The translations under genes and the position numbers were made by a program. This document shows positions 1 to 8,560 of a stretch of 64,000 bases of DNA, piece by piece. Source of the stretch: Arthrobacter sp. N199823 (lineage in GTDB: Bacteria > Actinomycetota > Actinomycetes > Actinomycetales > Micrococcaceae). Every line of letters starts with the position of its first letter. Within the stretch, counting starts at the first letter, position 1. The stretch covers positions 300,634 to 364,633 of the forward strand of contig NZ_PJIN01000005.1 of the NCBI RefSeq assembly GCF_002929705.1, in the 5' to 3' direction. The notes under the pieces were generated by a model. It was not told the origin of the DNA. It saw only the letters and a list, made by a program, of their open reading frames with translations, and made no database searches.

Positions 1-1
1 T

Positions 2-1195
2 GGCAAGGCGCTGACGCAGCGCTGGATGATCGACAGCGGCCATGCACCCATGAGTAACCCGTTCAACGACTCCCCGCACGGCCGTGACGGCACGGATCCC
101 ACCTACGGGAAGATCACCACCCAGGGTTTCCACTCACTGAGCGCCGCCGATGTTGACGGTGACGGGCGGCAGGAAATCGTGTACGGATCCACAACCATCG
201 ACGACGACGGTTCTGTGCTGTACAGCTCCTTCGATGAGATGCCGCCGGGAAGCGCTGAACCCGGCGCGAATGCCCGGCTGGGCCATGGCGATGCCATGCA
301 TGTTGCGGATATTGATCCAGACCGCCCAGGCTTGGAAATTTTCACTGTTCACGAAGGTGGAACCTGGGCTCCCTACGGTTCGGCACTGCGCGATGCCGCC
401 ACAGGAGAAATCCTGTTCGGCGCCTACTCCGGCAAGGACACCGGCCGCGGCATGATCGGCGACGTGCGCAGCGATGTGCCCGGGATGGAAGTTTGGTCGA
501 GCATGCCTGGTGGCACCGATGCCAGCGGTCTACTCAGCTCCACTGGAACAGTACTTTCCGCGGCGACGCCGGGCACGAATCAGTCCATCCACTGGTCCGC
601 TAACCTCACAACCGCACTCGTCAACGGCAGCGCAGATGGCACACCCACCATCGACAACTGGGAAACGGGCAAAGTTCTGACCGCCACGGGCACCAGCACG
701 AACAACGGGACTAAGGGAACGGCGTCGTTGGTAGCGGACGTATTGGGTGACTGGCGCGAGGAACTGCTGGTGCGAACCACAGATTCCAGCGCACTGCGTA
801 TTTTCACAAGTACAGAGGTGACCACACACAAGCTGACCACCCTGATGCACGATCCGCAGTACCGGGTGGAGGTGGCAAGGCAGAACACCACGTACAACCA
901 GCCCGCGTACACCAGCTACTACTTGGCCAGCGACATGGACTTCACTAGGGTTCCCCTGCTGACGCAGCCCGCCACGCCCGCGGCGCCAAAATTTGTCAAC
1001 GCCGGAAAGTCTCCACACGGCATAGTGATCACTCCCAACAGCGCCACAATGGACTATTACATTGACGGGGTGAAGGTGAAACACGGCTCCACAAAGGTCC
1101 TCCAAGCATCCGTCACCGTCATGGCGGTGCCGAAGCCGTATGTGTCCATCGCGGACGGTGCCACCTCAGAGTGGCGGCATACCTTCAAGAAATAG
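2..1195 (+). CDS. Rhamnogalacturonan lyase, PL11 type (C-terminal part; gene begins left of the window)
   Basis: The frame is open from the first complete codon at base 2, so the visible 397 residues are the C-terminal part of a longer protein; the ATG at 26 is internal. The enzyme family cleaves the rhamnose-galacturonic acid backbone of rhamnogalacturonan I by beta-elimination, and is usually secreted. What is seen is a run of Asp/Gly-rich calcium-binding-like repeats (ADVDGDGRQE, ADIDPDRPGLE, ADVLGDWREE) and the signature GHGDAMH, characteristic of the beta-propeller of YesW/YesX-like PL11 lyases. The neighbours (acetylesterase, GH42 galactosidase, importer) fit rhamnogalacturonan use. It converges on the acetylesterase gene with a hairpin between them. 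Whether it acts endo or exo cannot be told from this part. Confidence 0.85.
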   Translation, partial: GKALTQRWMIDSGHAPMSNPFNDSPHGRDGTDPTYGKITTQGFHSLSAADVDGDGRQEIVYGSTTIDDDGSVLYSSFDEMPPGSAEPGANARLGHGDAMHVADIDPDRPGLEIFTVHEGGTWAPYGSALRDAATGEILFGAYSGKDTGRGMIGDVRSDVPGMEVWSSMPGGTDASGLLSSTGTVLSAATPGTNQSIHWSANLTTALVNGSADGTPTIDNWETGKVLTATGTSTNNGTKGTASLVADVLGDWREELLVRTTDSSALRIFTSTEVTTHKLTTLMHDPQYRVEVARQNTTYNQPAYTSYYLASDMDFTRVPLLTQPATPAAPKFVNAGKSPHGIVITPNSATMDYYIDGVKVKHGSTKVLQASVTVMAVPKPYVSIADGATSEWRHTFKK

Positions 1196-1230
1196 CCAGC
1201 CACATTGCTTGAAGGATACTGCACTGGCAA

Positions 1231-1269
1231 CCGCCCCGGCCGACGCATTTTTGCGCACGTCCGGGGCGG
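1231..1269. terminator. Hairpin between convergent lyase and acetylesterase genes
   Basis: An inverted repeat with 9-bp GC arms (1231-1239 and 1261-1269) lies in the 100-bp gap between two convergent stop codons. There is no clear T-run, so it would be a weak or bidirectional terminator. Confidence 0.5.
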
Positions 1270-1295
1270 TCTGCCGTGAGCGTCGGCAGTTGCCA

Positions 1296-1949
1296 TTACT
1301 TGGCTTCGCTGACCCCGTCCCGCAATTCCAGCACCCGCTCTGCAACGAACCCCGCAATGAGCAAAGCCCCCTGCTGGTTGAAATGAGTATTGTCCTCAAT
1401 GCCTTCCGGCCAATGAGCGTGGGTCCCGGGCTCGAATTGGGTGAAGTACGCCGCAGACCCGTCCTCACCTGCGGCGGCATACAGCTTGCTGGTCCAGTCG
1501 TGGAGATCGATCACCGGGACACCCATGTCTTCCGCAACGCTTCCAACCGCATCCGCGTAGTCTGCCAGGGTGGCCACCGGCACACCCTTGTGGAAGTTGC
1601 GTCGCTCCACGGAGGTGCACAGAATAGGACTTGCCCCTAGACTGCGGATCTCCCTGATCATGCGATGCAGATTCACAGAGTAGCCGGCCCCGGCCGCTAA
1701 ATGCTGCTGCTTCTGGTCATTGTGACCAAATTGGACCAGCACCATGTCGCCGGCCTCGGCTGTCTCTAGCAGGGCTTGCCACAACCCTTCCTCCCGGAAT
1801 GACTCCGTCGTGGCACCGCCTTTGGCGAAATTATGGACGGCCGCCCATGCATGGACATGCGGCGCCAGATGGGCGCCCCAGCCACTCATGGGGAACTCTT
1901 CGGTGGGGCAGTTGGCAACGGTGGAGTCGCCGGCCAGAAGGATTTTCAT
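1296..1949 (-). CDS. Rhamnogalacturonan acetylesterase, SGNH hydrolase (YesT-like)
   Basis: This predicted 217-residue SGNH/GDSL esterase should remove acetyl groups from rhamnogalacturonan so that lyases and hydrolases can attack it. The four family blocks are visible: AGDST with nucleophile Ser9, the Gly of KGGAT, GHND with Asn77, and DNTHF with Asp186 and His189. The frame stays open upstream to 2057, but the ATG at 1949 is chosen because the GDS block then sits at the very N-terminus, as is usual, and a GAGAG ribosome-binding site precedes it. No signal peptide is seen, so it probably acts inside the cell on imported oligosaccharides. It is divergent from the GH42 gene; a perfect 12-bp palindrome lies in the shared upstream region. 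Confidence 0.85.
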   Translation of the reverse strand: MKILLAGDSTVANCPTEEFPMSGWGAHLAPHVHAWAAVHNFAKGGATTESFREEGLWQALLETAEAGDMVLVQFGHNDQKQQHLAAGAGYSVNLHRMIREIRSLGASPILCTSVERRNFHKGVPVATLADYADAVGSVAEDMGVPVIDLHDWTSKLYAAAGEDGSAAYFTQFEPGTHAHWPEGIEDNTHFNQQGALLIAGFVAERVLELRDGVSEAK

Positions 1950-2037
1950 GGTTGCTCTCTCGATGGGTGGCCACGTTTCGCAGTAGTTGCGATAGTGACC
2001 TAAGGGCTGGTTCACTGCCTCCCGGACAAACAGCCCG

Positions 2038-2049
2038 GAAAGCGCTTTC
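2038..2049. promoter_or_regulatory. LacI-type operator palindrome
   Basis: GAAAGCGCTTTC is a perfect 12-bp palindrome with the central CG typical of LacI-family operators. It lies between the divergent acetylesterase and GH42 genes. Binding by a regulator is inferred; no regulator gene for this locus is in the window. Confidence 0.5.
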
Positions 2050-2181
2050 AAAACCAAACCCTAGGGGCGCACCTCGCCTTAGCGCAAGCCTATGGTCCCG
2101 GGAACCTCGATTCCGGAAACTTACCCGGAGAACTCGGGCTGGCACTGGAATTGTGACAGCAGCCACCACTAGACTGGGAAT

Positions 2182-2210
2182 TTGTGAAACCTTTCAATTT
2201 TGGCTAGAAG
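2182..2210 (+). promoter_or_regulatory. Possible GH42 promoter with overlapping TGAAACCTTTCA operator
   Basis: The inverted repeat TGAAA-CC-TTTCA at 2185-2196 occurs again, identical over 12 bases, at 12065-12076 upstream of the arabinofuranosidase gene. It overlaps a weak promoter (TTGTGA, 17 bp, TAGAAG) placed about 20 bp before the GH42 start codon. Repression by a sugar-responsive LacI-family protein is inferred. Confidence 0.5.
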
Positions 2211-2230
2211 CATTCGACCATAGGAGTTCC

Positions 2231-4282
2231 ATGCCGTCCCCGATCCCCGAGAAATCCAGCCGCCCCGACATTGCCGCCAGTGAACTACGCACCACCCGGC
2301 TGTGGGAGTCCCTGCCGGGGCTTTCCTACGGCGGGGACTACAACCCCGAACAGTGGTCCAGGGATATTCGCTTGGAGGACATCCAGCTCATGCAGCAGGC
2401 CGGTGTCAATGCGCTGAGCGTCGGCATCTTCTCCTGGTCCTGGCTCGAACCGTCCGAGGGACAGTACGACTTCGACTGGCTCGATGAGATCATGGACAAC
2501 CTTGCGGCAGCCGGCATCAAGGTTGCCCTGGCTACTGCCACTGCGGCACCGCCGGCCTGGCTCGTTCACAAGCATCCGGAGATCCTGCCGGTCACCGCCG
2601 ACGGAACCATGCTGGGGCAGGGGTCGCGGCGGCACTACTCGCCGTCGTCGTCCATCTACCGCCAATACGCAGCAAAGATCACGCGCACCCTCGCCGAGCG
2701 CTACAAGGGCCACCAGGCGCTGGTGCTGTGGCACGTCGACAACGAACTCGGCTGCCACGTGGACCAGTTCCACGGACCCGAAGATGCCGCGGCATTCCGC
2801 AGCTGGCTGGCCCGGCGCTACGGGAGCATCGAGGCGCTCAATGAAGCATGGGGCACCGCCTTCTGGTCACAGCGCTACGGCAATTTTGAGGAAATATTCA
2901 CGCCCTCCATCGCCCCCACCACACTGAATCCCACGCAACAGCTGGATTTTGCTCGTTTTAATTCCTGGGCGCTCATCGATTTCTACGACATGCTAGTGGC
3001 GGTCATCCGCGAGGTCACCCCCCACATTCCCACCACCACCAACTTCATGGCATCGAGTGCCACGAAGGCCCTGGACTACTTCGACTGGGCCGAGCACGTG
3101 GACGTTGTTGCCAACGACCATTACCTGGTGGCCTCCGACACCGAGCGCCACATTGAGCTGGCGTTCAGCGCCGACCTGACCCGCGGAGTAGCCGGCGGAA
3201 AGCCGTGGATGCTGATGGAGCACTCCACCTCGGCCGTCAACTGGCAACCGCGCAACATGCCCAAGCTCCCGGGTGAGATGCAGCGCAATTCACTGGCCCA
3301 TGTGGCCCGTGGCGCCGACGCCGTTATGTTTTTCCAGTGGCGCCAGAGCAGGGCCGGCTCGGAGAAATTCCACTCAGCGATGGTCCCCCACGGCGGAACC
3401 AACACACGGGTCTGGCGCGAGGTAGTGGAGCTGGGCGCTGCCCTGCAGGCCATGGCCCCGGTGCAGGGCTCCCTCGTGGAGTCCCGGACAGCCATTGTCT
3501 TTGATTACGAATCGTGGTGGGCAAGCGAACTGGACTCCCACCCCAGCACCGACGTGAAGTATCTAGAGCTGCTGCGCGCCTTCCACCGCTCCTTGTTCCT
3601 GCGCGGCATCACGACGGACTTCGTCCACCCCTCGGCCAACCTGGACGGCTACGACCTGATCCTGGCCTGCACGCTGTATTCCGTGAACGACGCCGATGCC
3701 GCCAACATTGCTGCTGCCGCCACCCGCGGGGCAACGGTCTTGGTCAGCTACTTCAGTGGCATTGTTGACGAGAACGACGCCGTCCGACTGGGCGGATACC
3801 CCGGGGCCTTCCGCGATCTACTGGGGATCAGCGTGGAGGAATTCCACCCGCTGCCCGAAAGCGGTTCGGTGACTGTCGACGCCGGCTGGTCCGGAACAAT
3901 CTGGAGCGAACACGTGCAACTTGCGGGAGCCGAGGCGCTGGCGCGCTTCACCGAATACCCGCTGGCGGGCGTACCTGCCCTGACTCGGAACACCGCCGGC
4001 ACCGGATCCGCCTGGTACCTGGCCACGTTCCCGGACGCGGAGTCGCTGGATGGGATCGTGGGAACCCTACTGGAGGAATCTGGCGTGGTGGCCCCGGCCA
4101 TTGCAGCTCCAGGCGTTGAGCTGACACGCCGGCGTGCAGCGGACGGAACCGGCTACCTGTTCGCCGTCAACCATGGTGCGAGTGACGCCGCAGTCGCCGC
4201 TTCGGGCATAGAGCTCATCAGCGACACACCGTTTGCCGGGGTTGTGGCGGCCGGTGCCGTAGCCGTCATCGCCGAGTCCTAA
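2231..4282 (+). CDS. Beta-galactosidase, GH42 (YesZ-like)
   Basis: This 683-residue GH42 enzyme hydrolyses terminal beta-galactosides, here most likely galactan or galactosyl side chains of rhamnogalacturonan I. The acid/base Glu172 lies in HVDNELG and the nucleophile Glu330 in LMEHS, the two conserved positions of the family. The N-terminal TIM barrel begins at SYGGDYNPEQW, followed by the trimerisation domain and a short C-terminal beta domain. The ATG at 2231 has an AGGAG 4 bases upstream; the frame is open from 1799, but that stretch is antisense to the acetylesterase and does not look coded. No signal peptide is seen, so it is cytoplasmic. It ends just before a very long hairpin shared with the converging transporter operon. 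Confidence 0.93.
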   Translation: MPSPIPEKSSRPDIAASELRTTRLWESLPGLSYGGDYNPEQWSRDIRLEDIQLMQQAGVNALSVGIFSWSWLEPSEGQYDFDWLDEIMDNLAAAGIKVALATATAAPPAWLVHKHPEILPVTADGTMLGQGSRRHYSPSSSIYRQYAAKITRTLAERYKGHQALVLWHVDNELGCHVDQFHGPEDAAAFRSWLARRYGSIEALNEAWGTAFWSQRYGNFEEIFTPSIAPTTLNPTQQLDFARFNSWALIDFYDMLVAVIREVTPHIPTTTNFMASSATKALDYFDWAEHVDVVANDHYLVASDTERHIELAFSADLTRGVAGGKPWMLMEHSTSAVNWQPRNMPKLPGEMQRNSLAHVARGADAVMFFQWRQSRAGSEKFHSAMVPHGGTNTRVWREVVELGAALQAMAPVQGSLVESRTAIVFDYESWWASELDSHPSTDVKYLELLRAFHRSLFLRGITTDFVHPSANLDGYDLILACTLYSVNDADAANIAAAATRGATVLVSYFSGIVDENDAVRLGGYPGAFRDLLGISVEEFHPLPESGSVTVDAGWSGTIWSEHVQLAGAEALARFTEYPLAGVPALTRNTAGTGSAWYLATFPDAESLDGIVGTLLEESGVVAPAIAAPGVELTRRRAADGTGYLFAVNHGASDAAVAASGIELISDTPFAGVVAAGAVAVIAES

Positions 4283-4300
4283 CCGCAGGCCGACTCCAGG

Positions 4301-4374
4301 ACCACAAAGAAGCGGCCGCTCGGTCTGCAGGATTTCCTGCAGACCGAGCGGCCGCTTCTTTGTGGTGCCTTTTT
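4301..4374. terminator. Bidirectional terminator with 32-bp perfect stem
   Basis: Arms 4301-4332 and 4335-4366 are perfectly complementary over 32 bp around a 2-base loop, followed by a T-run at 4370-4374. It lies between the convergent GH42 gene and the DUF624 gene. The stem is much longer than a usual intrinsic terminator. Confidence 0.85.
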
Positions 4375-4386
4375 GAAGTTACGTTT

Positions 4387-5070
4387 TTATGGCTGCAAAC
4401 TCCTCTGGCGGTAGCGCACCGACACAACCGCCAGTGTCATGGCCCCGGGGCCTATAAAGACCAGCGGCGGCAGCATCCACACGAACGTCAGGCACATGCC
4501 TAGGGCGGCCACCAGTAGGGCGGTGCCGATCCAGTCATTGGCGGCGTCACGTTTGGCCTGCGCCCAGGCGCCCACCCAAGCCGAAGGCTGGGTGTTCGCC
4601 GTCGAGCCTGCCAGCACAGCGACGCTTTCCCGCTCCGCCTGCCACAACCCGGCAGCACGCAGCAACAACACGGCGAGCCCACCAGCCAGCAAAAGGGTTG
4701 CTGCCATGACCATACGGCCGCCGGGCAGTTGGTCCGAGCCGGCCAGCAGCACGTTGACGGAGGCAACCGCACCGGCCCCCAGAAGGGCGACCCCAAATTT
4801 CCAGCTGCCTGAGAGGGCAACCTTGAAGTCCGCCCACAGGGAGGCAATGGTGTCCGGAAGCCCTGCGATGTGCCGCTCCATGTGCGCTGCACCGGCAGCG
4901 TAGGCTGCCGGTGCAGTCACGATGGGAAGCGCCAGAACAAACAGACACACACCCACGAGCAGCGTCTCGCTCAACAAGGCAAACTTGTTGACTTTGGGTG
5001 CTGCCGTGGCGGCAAGCCTGGCATTGCGAGCCTGGCGGGTTTCCCTGGTGGTTCGACTGTCGGAAGCCAT
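4387..5070 (-). CDS. DUF624 (YesL-like) membrane protein
   Basis: This 227-residue integral membrane protein shows several hydrophobic segments (for example LLVGVCLFVLALPIV near residue 35, and others near 90, 120 and 190). The region ALPIVTAPAAYAA followed by a helix and WADFK fits DUF624/YesL, a family regularly placed with oligosaccharide ABC importers; its molecular function is not established. The ATG at 5070 follows the permease stop codon after 2 bases, so it is translationally coupled as the last gene of the importer operon. An open frame continues upstream to 5289 inside the permease gene and is ignored. Confidence 0.8.
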   Translation of the reverse strand: MASDSRTTRETRQARNARLAATAAPKVNKFALLSETLLVGVCLFVLALPIVTAPAAYAAGAAHMERHIAGLPDTIASLWADFKVALSGSWKFGVALLGAGAVASVNVLLAGSDQLPGGRMVMAATLLLAGGLAVLLLRAAGLWQAERESVAVLAGSTANTQPSAWVGAWAQAKRDAANDWIGTALLVAALGMCLTFVWMLPPLVFIGPGAMTLAVVSVRYRQRSLQP

Positions 5071-5072
5071 AA

Positions 5073-5987
5073 CTAGCCCTTCAATCCCTGCGTGGAGACA
5101 CCTTCGACGATGTGGCGCTGGAAGATCAGGAAGAACAGCAGCACGGGGAGCAATGCGAGGACGGACATGGCGATCATGGCGCCGTAGTCGGAACTTTGGG
5201 TTTGGTCCACGAACAGGCGCAGTGCCAGCGGTAGCGGGTATTTGTCCGGGCTGTTCAAGTACAGCAGCGGGCCCAGGAAGTCGTTCCAACTCCAGATGAA
5301 CGAGAAGATGGATGCGGTGATGATCGAGGGCTTCATCAGCGGCAGCATGATGCTAACGAAGATCCGCACATGCCCTGCCCCGTCGATCCGTGCAGCTTCG
5401 TCGAGCTCCCGGGGGAGATTGCGCATGAACTGAACCATGAGGAAGACGAAGAACGCCTCGGCACCCAAGAACTTACCCAGCAGCAGCGGAACGTAGGTGT
5501 CCACCAAGCCCAGCTGCTGGAAGATGATGTACTGCGGAATGATAACCACATGGAACGGCAGCAGCAGTGTGACGATCATCAGGGTGAAAAACAGCTGCCG
5601 CCCTGGGAAGTTGATGCGTGTGAACGCATACGCCGTCACAGTGGAGGACAGCACCACCCCGATGACGGAGCCAACGGCCAGAAACAGCGAGTTGCCAAAG
5701 AACTGCAACGTGCTGACTCCGCCGATGCCGTCCATGGCCTTGACGAAGTTGTCGAAGCTGAAGTTGCTGGACCAGATGGCTGCGTTGCCGACAATTTCAC
5801 TACTGGGCTTGAACGAGGAGGCGACCATCCACACAGCCGGATACATGACCACAACGATCAGGGCCAGAGACACGCCATGGAACAGCAGCGACTTCAGGCT
5901 CCGGCCCAGAATGGTCCGGCTCTTCGGGTCGCGGTCGATGGAAGTCTCCGGGGCCGTGGTCTTCGTCTTGAGTGCTGTGGTTGTCAT
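5073..5987 (-). CDS. Sugar ABC transporter permease, MalG/YesQ type
   Basis: This 304-residue inner-membrane subunit belongs to a carbohydrate (CUT1) importer. About six membrane spans are visible, and the cytoplasmic EAA loop that docks the ATPase reads EAARIDGAGHVRIF near residue 200. Its start ATG overlaps the stop of the other permease by 4 bp (ATGA). With the neighbouring acetylesterase, lyase and galactosidase, the likely cargo is rhamnogalacturonan-derived oligosaccharide, as for YesOPQ of Bacillus. No ATP-binding subunit is encoded nearby. Confidence 0.9.
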   Translation of the reverse strand: MTTTALKTKTTAPETSIDRDPKSRTILGRSLKSLLFHGVSLALIVVVMYPAVWMVASSFKPSSEIVGNAAIWSSNFSFDNFVKAMDGIGGVSTLQFFGNSLFLAVGSVIGVVLSSTVTAYAFTRINFPGRQLFFTLMIVTLLLPFHVVIIPQYIIFQQLGLVDTYVPLLLGKFLGAEAFFVFLMVQFMRNLPRELDEAARIDGAGHVRIFVSIMLPLMKPSIITASIFSFIWSWNDFLGPLLYLNSPDKYPLPLALRLFVDQTQSSDYGAMIAMSVLALLPVLLFFLIFQRHIVEGVSTQGLKG

Positions 5988-6937
5988 TTTTCGTCTCCGC
6001 TGTAGTGGACCCAGTTATTGGAGGTCTTGAAGAAGATCAGCGTGATGATGCCGATAGCGATCAGCAACAGCCAGGCCATGGCCGAGGCATAACCCATCCG
6101 GAAGTCTCCAAAGCCGCGCAGGTACAGGTAGAGGGTGTAGAACATGGTGGATCCTGCGGGCCCGCCGGAACCGTTGGAAATGATGAACGCGGAGGCGAAG
6201 ATCTGGAACGCGTGGATGGTCTCCATCAACAGGTTGAAGAAAATCACCGGGGACAGCATGGGCAGGGTGATGCTGGTAAATTTCTTCGCCCACCCGGCCC
6301 CGTCCATCTCGGCCGCCTCATAGAGTTCGGCCGGGACCTGCTTCAGGCCCGCCAAGAAGATGATCATGGGGGCGCCGAACTGCCAGACAGTCAACAGGAT
6401 CATCATGGGCATGGTCATGTTCGGGTTGCCTACCCAGCCGCCGATCCCGATCCCGAAGAAGCTCAGGATCTGATCCACCGGGCCGGCGTCGCCAAACATT
6501 GCCTTCCAGACAATGGCGATGGAGACGCTGGCACCGATGAGCGAGGGAACATAGAATGCAGAACGGTAAAAGCCCTGCCCGCGCCGCTTGCTGTTGAGCA
6601 GCATCGCAATGGCCAGTGCAGCCAGCAACTTGGTCGGGGTACCAAAGACTACATACGTCAGAGTCACCTTGACGGACTGGATGAAGCGATCATCCTGGAA
6701 CAGGTTCGCGTAGTTGTCGAAACCGATCCACTTGGGCGCTTCAAACAGGTTGTAGTTGGTGAATGAGAGGTACAGCGAGGAGATCATGGGCCCGGCTGTC
6801 AGGACAATGAATCCCAGCAACCAGGGCAACAGAAAGGCGTAACCGGTGCGGGCTTCCGCCCTCCGCTGCTTGGACTTCTCATTTCGCAGCGGAGGGCCGG
6901 ACTTCGCCCGCCGGGCAGGGGCTGATGTTTGCGTCAA
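5984..6937 (-). CDS. Sugar ABC transporter permease, MalF/YesP type
   Basis: This 317-residue CUT1 permease has a basic cytoplasmic N-terminus, a first span at FLLPWLLGFIVLTAGPMI and the characteristic SLYLSFTNYNLF after it. The EAA loop reads EAAEMDGAGWAKKF. It sits between the binding-protein gene (18-bp gap) and the second permease (4-bp overlap), forming the channel heterodimer with the latter. The SLYLSFT stretch is a useful comparison for the broken homologue at 52569. Confidence 0.9.
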   Translation of the reverse strand: MTQTSAPARRAKSGPPLRNEKSKQRRAEARTGYAFLLPWLLGFIVLTAGPMISSLYLSFTNYNLFEAPKWIGFDNYANLFQDDRFIQSVKVTLTYVVFGTPTKLLAALAIAMLLNSKRRGQGFYRSAFYVPSLIGASVSIAIVWKAMFGDAGPVDQILSFFGIGIGGWVGNPNMTMPMMILLTVWQFGAPMIIFLAGLKQVPAELYEAAEMDGAGWAKKFTSITLPMLSPVIFFNLLMETIHAFQIFASAFIISNGSGGPAGSTMFYTLYLYLRGFGDFRMGYASAMAWLLLIAIGIITLIFFKTSNNWVHYSGDEK

Positions 6938-6955
6938 TGCTCTGGCTTTCGTCGA

Positions 6956-8242
6956 CTACGCGTTTTGCTTGATGACGTCTTCAGCCGAGGTGAACCACTG
7001 GTCGACAGCCTGATCCACTGTGACCTTCCCGTAGTTCAACTCTTCCTGAATACGCAGGAACTCAGACTCCAGCGTGCCAAAGCCGACGATGGGCGGCTCG
7101 GGTGCGTCGCTGAGGTAGTCGGCGATGGACTCTTCGTAGGCTACAACCTGAGCATCGACACCTTCAAAGGTGGTACCTTCTCGCTGCTGCTTGGAGGCAG
7201 GAACGCCGCGTGAGGTCTTGAAGATCTCCCCGACCTCGGGCGAGTTGACCATGAAGTCAATGAACTTCGTGGACGCGTCCTTGTTCTTGGTCTTCGCGCT
7301 GGCCACCATCAACATCGAAGGCTTCAGGAATAGGCCCAAGTTCTCGGGGTCGTCTGACGGAACCGCAACCATCTTCAATTCCGCGACGCCTGAATCACCA
7401 ATGTAGCCGGCCATGAAATTGTCCCAGGTGGGCTCCGAGACAGTCTTGTTCGAGCCGAAGGGCGACTTCGGCAGCAGCTGCGTGATCTTATCTGACGGGA
7501 TGATGGCAGGAGTCCCGCGCAGGTCCGCATTGAGGTTCCACCACTTCGCCAGATCAGCCTTGGCAAAGCCAAGCTTGCCTTCAGGGGTGAAGTCGGTGAT
7601 CTTGTTCTGGCGCAGCCAGATGTTGAACTGCCACCAGATGCCGGTGAAGTCTGTGGAACCGTAGTACTTTCCATTGCTCTTGGTGCCGGCGTCCGTCAGG
7701 AACTGCTGGTACTCGGCATAAGTCCACTTGCCGGTCGGCTCGGCAACACCGATTTCCTTCAGCTTGGCCGGGTCATAGTAAACAGCAAAGGCGTTGGTGC
7801 TGGTGGGGATGCCGAACTGCTTGTCATTGACCTTGCCGGAAGGCAGCAGAGTCTTTTCAAAGCCCGACAAGTCGATTCCGGCCTCACTCAGGTCCAGCAG
7901 CTGGTTGCGCTGTGCATAGTCACGCAAGTAGGACAGGTCCCATTGCATGACATCCGGCAGTCCGCCACCGGCGGCCTCGGTGGCACGCTTCTGCCAGTAG
8001 CCGGCCCAGTCAGAGAAGGTGCCAACAACCTTGATGGTGGGGTTCTTCTCGTTGAACAGGGCGATCGCCTTGTTGGTGCGCTCGGCACGGTCATCGTTGC
8101 CCCACCAGGTGTAGTTCACCACGGTGGGGTTCTCCGCGGTGCCGCCACCGGCCTCGCTGCCGGACTTCCCACATGCAGACAGCAAAGCCGTGGCAGCCAC
8201 ACCCGTGGCTATGGTGGTGATGAAATTCCTTCTGCTGATCAT
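6956..8242 (-). CDS. Sugar-binding lipoprotein of the ABC importer (YesO-like)
   Basis: This extracellular solute-binding protein (family 1, 428 residues) delivers oligosaccharide to the permeases downstream. The N-terminus has a Tat-like SRRNFI followed by a hydrophobic stretch and the lipobox LLSAC, so it is probably Tat-exported and lipid-anchored. The ATG at 8242 is preferred over those at 8260 and 8320 because GGGAG stands about 6 bases before it and the signal peptide starts properly there. The mature part carries typical SBP features (YTWWGNDDR, LPDVMQWD, YYDPAKLKEIG). It is the first gene of the importer operon. Confidence 0.9.
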   Translation of the reverse strand: MISRRNFITTIATGVAATALLSACGKSGSEAGGGTAENPTVVNYTWWGNDDRAERTNKAIALFNEKNPTIKVVGTFSDWAGYWQKRATEAAGGGLPDVMQWDLSYLRDYAQRNQLLDLSEAGIDLSGFEKTLLPSGKVNDKQFGIPTSTNAFAVYYDPAKLKEIGVAEPTGKWTYAEYQQFLTDAGTKSNGKYYGSTDFTGIWWQFNIWLRQNKITDFTPEGKLGFAKADLAKWWNLNADLRGTPAIIPSDKITQLLPKSPFGSNKTVSEPTWDNFMAGYIGDSGVAELKMVAVPSDDPENLGLFLKPSMLMVASAKTKNKDASTKFIDFMVNSPEVGEIFKTSRGVPASKQQREGTTFEGVDAQVVAYEESIADYLSDAPEPPIVGFGTLESEFLRIQEELNYGKVTVDQAVDQWFTSAEDVIKQNA

Positions 8243-8348
8243 TGGAGCTCCCTCGCTCATTGATTCGAACGGCGCCGTTGTGGCGGCCGCAGATACAGTT
8301 ATGGGGGTGTTTTGCCACACAAGTATCTGTGACGCCGATTACACCTTA

Positions 8349-8386
8349 TGAAACGATACAATAATCTGTTTTTTCCGTCTTGGCAA
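8349..8386 (-). promoter_or_regulatory. Importer operon promoter with operator-like motif
   Basis: On the minus strand a TTGCCA (8381-8386) and a TATTGT (8358-8363) are separated by 17 bp. The motif TGAAACGATACA at 8349-8360 overlaps the -10 and matches the TGAAACCTTTCA element of the GH42 and GH51 promoters at 9 of 12 positions. The start codon is about 107 bp downstream. Confidence 0.45.
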
Positions 8387-8426
8387 GCGCATTCCCAGAA
8401 CTGGGTGTCACAGCTTCACATTGCAT

Positions 8427-8440
8427 TGTGAGCGGTAACA
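8427..8440. promoter_or_regulatory. LacI-type operator TGTGAGCGGTAACA
   Basis: This 14-mer differs by one base from TGTGAGCGCTAACA at 12030-12043 in the GH51 promoter. It lies upstream of the importer promoter. The rest of the 318-bp gap (8243-8560) holds only the importer promoter and leader; nothing else was recognised between 8441 and 8560. Confidence 0.5.
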
Positions 8441-8560
8441 GCTCGATTTCGCTTGCCAGCGGCGCTTGGGCCGTCCACCGAATTTAGCCGGTTGAGCACC
8501 CCGCTGGAACGTGGCGCCACTGAACGAAGAATTCAAGCAGCAAGCGAGCTGGCCTCTCGG

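Noticed and set aside
1799-2230. Upstream extension of the GH42 frame to 1799
   Set aside because: The extra 144 residues are antisense to the acetylesterase and run through the operator region; the ATG at 2231 has a good ribosome-binding site.
5972-6766. 264-residue open frame antisense to the first importer permease
   Set aside because: Rich in Asp, Gln, Gly and His with no hydrophobic core; a shadow of the permease on the other strand.
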